This document shows, in pieces, positions 59,681-64,000 of a stretch of 64,000 nucleotides of DNA (positions are counted from its first letter, which is position 1; every line of letters starts with the position of its first letter). Location of the stretch: NCBI GenBank assembly GCA_009843505.1, contig VYDI01000032.1, forward strand, positions 1 to 64,000. Reading direction: 5' to 3'. The position numbers and the translations under genes were made by a program. Under the pieces are notes generated by a model that saw nothing but the letters and a program-made list of their open reading frames with translations, did no database searches and was not told the origin of the DNA. The DNA comes from Holophagales bacterium. GTDB lineage: Bacteria > Acidobacteriota > Thermoanaerobaculia > Multivoradales > Multivoraceae.

Positions 59681-60223
59681 TTAGCCCGCGATTCCCTGGG
59701 CGATCGCGGCGCGGACGGCGGAGCCGGCCTTCTTGCCGGAGACGGCGTCGACGGCGTGGAAGTCGACGGTGCGGCGGCGCGCGAGATACTCGACCCAGTA
59801 GGGATAGCCGCACGGTTCGGAACGAAGCATCGTGCCGCGTTCACGAGGGCGTTTGCCGCGGGCGGCCACCAGCAGGACGCGACCGGCGAAACCGGCCGCC
59901 CGCTCTTCTGCTTCGGCAGGGTCGAGGGCCGGCGGCAGGGACTCGGGTCCCGGCGCAAGGTTGACGTCCTGCAGCCGGATGTGTGCCGCCTGGCCGCTCA
60001 GCCGACAGACGAGCACGGCGAGCTGTGCCTCCTGCGACTGGCGGCATCCAGACAGCTCCCGCGTTTCGTAGACGACGAGCCAGTGTGGCAGATACACGAG
60101 CTCCCGGGCCAGGGGTCGGCCGCCCCTGAGTCGGCGCCGGCGAACGCGCTCAAGCAGACGGCCTGCCTCGTCCTGCGCGATCTTCGGCGTGATTGCCGGA
60201 GTCGACTGAGGCGGTCCGGTCAG
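59681..60223 (-). CDS. Conserved hypothetical protein, probable CTG start
   Basis: About 180 aa. The C-terminal part ends with CGYPYWVEYLARRRTVDFHAVDAVSGKKAGSAVRAAI. The only standard in-frame start is a GTG at 60097, but the frame stays open for another 42 codons (residues including ITPKIAQDEAGRLLERVRRRRL) up to a CTG at 60223 that overlaps the upstream stop as CTGA (60220-60223). The residues in that extension look like coding sequence. I recognise no family. It is last in the coupled sugar-uptake operon and may be an accessory protein. Confidence 0.68.
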   Translation of the reverse strand: MTGPPQSTPAITPKIAQDEAGRLLERVRRRRLRGGRPLARELVYLPHWLVVYETRELSGCRQSQEAQLAVLVCRLSGQAAHIRLQDVNLAPGPESLPPALDPAEAEERAAGFAGRVLLVAARGKRPRERGTMLRSEPCGYPYWVEYLARRRTVDFHAVDAVSGKKAGSAVRAAIAQGIAG

Positions 60224-60438
60224 CGCTTCCGCGCCTTCCTGGAACGGCCGCGGCTGCCGTAGATCATCAGCACGGCGGCCGCCAGCAGCAGGGCCGCGCC
60301 GGCGGCGGTGCCGAGCGCGAGGTCGATCGTCTGGGCGGCGGAGAAACCTCCGATGAGAACGGGGATCGACAGCACCGCGAGGAACACCCCGAGGATGCGG
60401 GCAGTGGACCGGTCGCGGCTGGAGTGGTCCGTGGTCAT
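60220..60438 (-). CDS. Small two-helix membrane protein
   Basis: A 72-aa protein with two predicted membrane segments (ILGVFLAVLSIPVLIGGFSAA, LALGTAAGAALLLAAAVLMIYG) and a very basic C-terminus (SRGRSRKARKR) expected in the cytoplasm. It has no known family that I can name. It is in the operon between another small membrane protein and the CTG-start gene. Confidence 0.7.
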   Translation of the reverse strand: MTTDHSSRDRSTARILGVFLAVLSIPVLIGGFSAAQTIDLALGTAAGAALLLAAAVLMIYGSRGRSRKARKR

Positions 60439-60460
60439 GGCGTTCTCAGGAGCGGTCGTT

Positions 60461-60700
60461 CTAGGCCAGCAGGAGGTAGATCACGAGGTAGGGGACGATG
60501 AACAGCGCCGCCCAGATGCGCAGATCCCGCCACTTCGCGTGGTCGGGCGCTCCGCGGAGCACCCAGTCGGGGCGGAGCCGCCACACGGCGATCGCCGGCA
60601 GGATGAGCAGCAGGGCTACGGCTACGCGGGCGCTCCAGAGCGGCAGGGCGCCCATCGCGGCGTTGATCGGTCCGAGGACGAGCTCGAGGATCGTTCTCAT
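60461..60700 (-). CDS. Small membrane protein coupled to the symporter
   Basis: A 79-aa protein with two or three predicted membrane segments (LWSARVAVALLLILPAIAVWRL, LRIWAALFIVPYLVIYLLLA). The ATG overlaps the symporter stop as ATGA (60697-60700). The position suggests a small subunit or chaperone of the transporter, but sequence alone does not show this. Confidence 0.78.
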   Translation of the reverse strand: MRTILELVLGPINAAMGALPLWSARVAVALLLILPAIAVWRLRPDWVLRGAPDHAKWRDLRIWAALFIVPYLVIYLLLA

Positions 60701-62280
60701 CGCGTCGCGCCCTCGTCCTGGAGCCGGTCGACCCGGTTCCGCAGCGCGGCCTGGACCGCCTCGTCCTTCCGCACCTCGCCCCAGACCAGGCCGCGCAGGC
60801 GTTCCGGCGGCTCGGGCGGCGTCAGCCGACTGACGATCCAGGTCACGGCGAGAGTGAACACGAAGGACCACCAGGCGACGAAGAGAAACGGCTCTTCGGA
60901 TGGGAACAGCCCGCCCATGGCCGGACTGTTGAGCAGCAGGCAGAGTCCCACGCCCGAGACCAGACCGGCAGCGCCGCCGTAGCGGTTCGCACCGCGCCAG
61001 AGGATGCCGAGTAGGAGCACGGCCAGCGTCGGCCCTTGGATCAGGGAGAAGACGGTCTGGATCGCGTTGTAGATGTTGCTGAAGCGTTGCTCGATTTCGG
61101 GCGCGATGAAGGCGGCGACGAGAAGCAGCACGGCGGACAGGATGCGTCCGAAGCGGAGTTCCGCGGCCGTGCCGAGCTCGGCGCGGCCCAGGCGGCGACG
61201 AAGCCGCCCCAGCAGGTCGCGGCTCCAGAGGGTCGCCGCGGAGTTCAGGTTCGAGTCGACGCTCGACATGAGCGCCGCCAGGAAGGCGGCGAACATCAGG
61301 CCGCGCAGGCCCGGCGGCAGCAACTGGGCGATCAGGCTCGGCACCGCCTCGTCGGCGTTCGCAAGGTCGGGGACGATCAGGATCGCGGCCAGTCCCGGCA
61401 GGGCGACGAGCAGGGGGATGAACAGCTTGAGGAAGCCGGCGAGCAGCACGCCCGCCTTCGCGTCCCACTCGCTGCGCGCTCCGAGCGCCCGCTGCACGAT
61501 CGTCTGGTTACCGGTGTAGTAGGCGATGGAGAGCACGATGCCCAGGCCGAGGACGATCCCGGTCCAGGGGAAGGGAGTCGTCGTGTCGTGGGGCAGGTAG
61601 AGCGAGAAGTGGTCCGCGTACTGAGCGCCCTGGTTGAGCACGCCGTCGCGAAGCGCCGCCAGTCCGCCGACCTCGTAGAGAGCGCGCGCGACCAGGGCGG
61701 CGCCGCCCACGAACATGATGATGAGCTGGAGCACGTCGGTCATCACGACCGCGGCCAGTCCGCCGCTGATCGTGTAGATGCCGACGATTGCCGTCGTGAT
61801 CCAGATCGAAAGCTGTGGATCCCAACCGAGCACCGTCCGCATGAGCAGAGCGGTGGCGTGGATCATGATCCCGAGGTTCAGCACCAGGATGACGCCCCAG
61901 GCCAGGGCGAGGAAGCTGCGTACGCCGCCGCCGTAGCGCCGGCCCAGGAACTCGGGCACGGTGTAGACGCCGCTGCGCCAGTAGAAGGGAACGATCAGGA
62001 ACGCCGCGATCAGGAGCGCCGGCATCGAGCCGAGCCAGTCGAAGTTCGCCTGGGCGAGCCCGTAGCGGTAGGTGCCGCCGGCGACGGCGATGAAGTCCGT
62101 GGCGCCGATGTCGCTGACCACGATCGACATGCCGATCGCCCAGAAGGGCAGGGCGCGGCCCGCCAGCAGAAAGTCGCCGCTGGTCTTGACGTAGCGGCTG
62201 AAGGTCGTGCCGATGACCAGGATCCCGGCCAGATACACGAGGACGATCGCGGTGTCGAGCCCGGAGAGGCCCCAGGTCAT
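60697..62280 (-). CDS. Sodium:solute symporter (SSS family)
   Basis: A 527-aa, 13-14-segment transporter of the SGLT type. Family segments are SGDFLLAGRALPFWAIGMSIVVSDIGATDFIAVAGGTYRYGLA, YTISGGLAAVVMTDVLQLIIMF, YYTGNQTIVQRALGARS and the sodium-site region FAAFLAALMSSVDSNLNSAATLWSRDL. It most likely imports a sugar with Na+, which agrees with the adjacent sugar isomerase/epimerase. Its start is in an ATGA overlap with that gene (62277-62280). Confidence 0.92.
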   Translation of the reverse strand: MTWGLSGLDTAIVLVYLAGILVIGTTFSRYVKTSGDFLLAGRALPFWAIGMSIVVSDIGATDFIAVAGGTYRYGLAQANFDWLGSMPALLIAAFLIVPFYWRSGVYTVPEFLGRRYGGGVRSFLALAWGVILVLNLGIMIHATALLMRTVLGWDPQLSIWITTAIVGIYTISGGLAAVVMTDVLQLIIMFVGGAALVARALYEVGGLAALRDGVLNQGAQYADHFSLYLPHDTTTPFPWTGIVLGLGIVLSIAYYTGNQTIVQRALGARSEWDAKAGVLLAGFLKLFIPLLVALPGLAAILIVPDLANADEAVPSLIAQLLPPGLRGLMFAAFLAALMSSVDSNLNSAATLWSRDLLGRLRRRLGRAELGTAAELRFGRILSAVLLLVAAFIAPEIEQRFSNIYNAIQTVFSLIQGPTLAVLLLGILWRGANRYGGAAGLVSGVGLCLLLNSPAMGGLFPSEEPFLFVAWWSFVFTLAVTWIVSRLTPPEPPERLRGLVWGEVRKDEAVQAALRNRVDRLQDEGATR

Positions 62281-63155
62281 GGCGCGTCGCCTTCCGTCGT
62301 CGCCGCGCCGATCGCGGTCGCGGTCCGGAGGTGCCTGAGACTCACCTCGATGTCGCGCTCGGGTGCTCCGCCGGCTTCCGCGGTCTCGTCCTGCTCGACG
62401 ACGAACAGGCGGACGCCGGCTTCGAGCGCGGCCTCCACGCAGCCGGCGATGTCCACGTCGCCTTCGCCCAGCGGCCGGAACCAGCGCTCGGAGGTAGCCT
62501 GCCCGGCCGCCCGTTCCTCGGCCGGTCCGGGGAGCAGACCGTCCTTCAGGTGGAGGAGTTGCACCCGGTCGCCGAGTTCCCTGATCAGAGCCACGGGATC
62601 CGAGCCGGCGAAGGCGGCCCAGTAGGTGTCCAGCTCCAGACCCCAGCCGTCCTGGGAGCGGCAGGAGACGAGCGCGTGCAGGCCGTCGCGGCCCAGGCGT
62701 TCCGGTTGGCCGTCGTCGAACGGGAGCAACTCGAACTCGTGGTTGTGGTACGCGAAGCGGAAACCGCCGGCGCGGAAGCGGTAGCTCAGCAGGTCGAGGC
62801 GGCGGCCGAGTTCCATGTAGTGCGCGCGGCTGCCGTCTCCGCGCTGCTCGGCGTCGAGCCAGGGGCAGACGAGCACCTGGCAGTGGAGGGCGCGGTAGGT
62901 GTCCATCACCCCGGCCGGATCCGCCTCCAGTTCGGAGAGCGGCACGTGGGCCGCGAGGAGCCCGAGGCCTCGTTCCGACAGAAGCGCGCGGAGGTCCTCG
63001 GCCGTGCGTCCCCGGAGGCCGCCGAACCACTCGATCTCGTCGTAGCCGGCCTCCGCCGCCTGACCGAGGGCGGCTTCGAGGTTCTGCTCGGCCTGCCGGC
63101 GGAGAGTGTAGAGCTGGAGCGCCACCCGCGGGGCGCCGGCCGCGCCTTCCGTCAA
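62277..63155 (-). CDS. Sugar phosphate isomerase/epimerase (xylose isomerase-like TIM barrel)
   Basis: A 292-aa TIM-barrel protein of the AP-endonuclease-2 fold. The likely metal ligands lie in YHNHEFEL (His, Glu), LELDTYW (Glu/Asp), LLHLKDG (His) and FVVEQDE (Glu). It probably isomerises or epimerises a keto-sugar or inositol derivative imported by the symporter. TTG start in a TTGA overlap with the upstream gene (63152-63155). Cytoplasmic; no signal peptide. Confidence 0.87.
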   Translation of the reverse strand: MTEGAAGAPRVALQLYTLRRQAEQNLEAALGQAAEAGYDEIEWFGGLRGRTAEDLRALLSERGLGLLAAHVPLSELEADPAGVMDTYRALHCQVLVCPWLDAEQRGDGSRAHYMELGRRLDLLSYRFRAGGFRFAYHNHEFELLPFDDGQPERLGRDGLHALVSCRSQDGWGLELDTYWAAFAGSDPVALIRELGDRVQLLHLKDGLLPGPAEERAAGQATSERWFRPLGEGDVDIAGCVEAALEAGVRLFVVEQDETAEAGGAPERDIEVSLRHLRTATAIGAATTEGDAP

Positions 63156-64000
63156 CGCGGCGGCTCCGGTGGGGCGTCGCCCGACGTCTCCTCGATCAGC
63201 TCGTGGTAGAGGCCGAAGTAGTACGGCAGAAGGAAGCTGGCGCCGTCGGCGAGGTAGCGGCCCTGGCCGCCGTGGTCGAGCCGCCAGGGGTCGTGATTCC
63301 AGTGGTTGACGAAGCGCTCGTCGATCGGCAGCACGCGCCCGTCCAGCAGGTGGCCGCGCGTGCCGCGGCGCGCCTCCTGGGTGTGCAGCAGGACGACGTC
63401 GAGGCGGTGACTGTTCGAGAGCGCCCAGTCGAAGCGGTCGAGCGGGTAGAGGACCAGGCTCTCTACCGCGTCGTCGAGCGCGTAGTCGCCGCGGCTATAG
63501 GTCTCGTCGTCGAAGGCGTCACGGTAGCTGCCGCCGTCGATGGCCGCGGCGTGGATGAAGTCGAACAGCGGATTCCGCTCCGGCTGCAGGACCTTCCAGT
63601 ACTGGCGGAGCGAGTGGGCGGCGACGCTCCGTACCGCCTCATCCCGCTCGTACTTCAGGAGGTGGTAGAAGTTCATGAACGCCATCTCGTCGTCCGACTG
63701 GTTGCCGGTGCCGGGGCCGCTCTGGACTTTCGGGTTGCGCAGATTGGCCAGATAGGCGTGGTCGTCGAGGAGGCTCCGCGCGGCATCGGCGTAGCGTTGC
63801 GCGCGCCGGGCCCCGGCCTCGGACCCGCTGTCGCTCATGTGCTCGGCGATCCGCAGGTAGGTCAGGTAGGAGAGCGAGTTGAGACCCCGCTCCTCCCACC
63901 AGTCCTGGTCATGGTTGAGTTGCTCGGGGCCGAAGACCGCCCAGCGGGTGCGTTGCCCGTCATGGTCGATGAGAGCGCCGCCGCCGTCGATCAGGTGGTC
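63152..64000 (-). CDS. Hypothetical protein, six-hairpin-like (5' end outside the window)
   Basis: At least 282 aa; the frame runs open to position 64000, so the N-terminus is missing. An ATG at 63838 exists, but the 54 preceding codons are clearly coding (RTRWAVFGPEQLNHDQDWWEERG, LNSLSYLTYLRIAEHM). The rest has helical segments with conserved-looking FMNFYHLLKYERDEAVRS, ALSNSHRLDVVLLH and FVNHWNHDPWRLDHGG. The pattern recalls alpha/alpha-barrel glycan-active proteins of unknown reaction, which fits the downstream sugar epimerase and symporter (inference). Confidence 0.75.
   Translation of the reverse strand, partial: DHLIDGGGALIDHDGQRTRWAVFGPEQLNHDQDWWEERGLNSLSYLTYLRIAEHMSDSGSEAGARRAQRYADAARSLLDDHAYLANLRNPKVQSGPGTGNQSDDEMAFMNFYHLLKYERDEAVRSVAAHSLRQYWKVLQPERNPLFDFIHAAAIDGGSYRDAFDDETYSRGDYALDDAVESLVLYPLDRFDWALSNSHRLDVVLLHTQEARRGTRGHLLDGRVLPIDERFVNHWNHDPWRLDHGGQGRYLADGASFLLPYYFGLYHELIEETSGDAPPEPPR

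Noticed and set aside
61036..62625. Long plus-strand frame opposite the symporter (529 codons)
   Set aside because: Antisense shadow: the peptide is dominated by Gln, Glu, Asp, Arg and Ala repeats, while the minus strand encodes an intact SSS transporter.
1..64000. CRISPR arrays, tRNA and rRNA genes, phage or transposase genes
   Set aside because: Searched for direct repeats with regular spacing, cloverleaf arms and the usual protein motifs; none was convincing.

Overview
The window is a high-GC bacterial chromosome segment packed with co-directional genes. Several features point to an Acidobacteriota-type genome, most like the Thermoanaerobaculia-like lineages known from marine and host-associated metagenomes: secreted sulfatases, F420-type LLM oxidoreductases, CaiB/BaiF and acyl-CoA genes, PQQ-type propellers starting near a WPSFRGN motif, and a conserved C-terminal tail after a PKD domain. 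This taxonomic call is inference; no rRNA or other marker gene is present. I found no tRNA, rRNA, CRISPR array, transposase or phage gene.

Layout. 0-9 kb: minus-strand operons for a CoA-transferase/NUDIX/LLM set, nucleotide-sugar synthesis (UDP-glucose dehydrogenase plus UDP-xylose synthase), an SDR/MaoC pair and the polyhydroxyalkanoate (PHA) regulator PhaR. 9-11 kb: a divergent PHA operon (phasin, PhaE-like protein, class III PhaC) separated from phaR by a palindromic TGC-rich operator. 11-15 kb: GNAT, acyl-CoA synthetase and a BCCT transporter. 15-18.4 kb: an orphan solute-binding lipoprotein coupled to a thiolase-like gene. 18.5-24.9 kb: a LuxR-type regulator and two large secreted proteins (a heme-motif protein and a sulfatase) that share a PKD-plus-tail module; all three have a common palindromic site upstream of their promoters. 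25-28.5 kb: an OLD-like ATPase coupled to a second sulfatase. 28.5-33.7 kb: enoyl-CoA hydratase homologue, gamma-glutamyltransferase-like lipoprotein and modABC. 33.8-43.3 kb: M16 protease, acetoacetyl-CoA synthetase, DoxX, two tandem PQQ propellers, HDAC-like deacetylase and an HPF-like protein. 43.3-46.8 kb: a lower-GC islet with a 177-bp terminal-inverted-repeat element, two ATGA-coupled HNH nucleases and a TPR protein. 46.9-59.7 kb: LLM, MalY-type lyase, TPR protein, HExxH protein, MBL-fold lipoprotein, GMC dehydrogenase with its subunit 3, GNAT, acyl-CoA ligase and hotdog protein. 59.7-64 kb: a tightly coupled sugar-uptake and sugar-metabolism operon running off the right edge.

Cross-cutting observations. 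Fifteen gene junctions are four-base NTGA overlaps, where the downstream start shares bases with the upstream stop. N is A six times, G four, T twice and, unusually, C three times. In those three cases no ATG, GTG or TTG can start the reading frame where homology or frame continuity requires it, which suggests translationally coupled CUG initiation that ordinary gene calling would miss. A family of short two-hairpin repeats sits at seven gene ends. The strongest candidates for new biology are the CTGA starts, the LuxR/PKD-tail regulon and the paired HNH nucleases.
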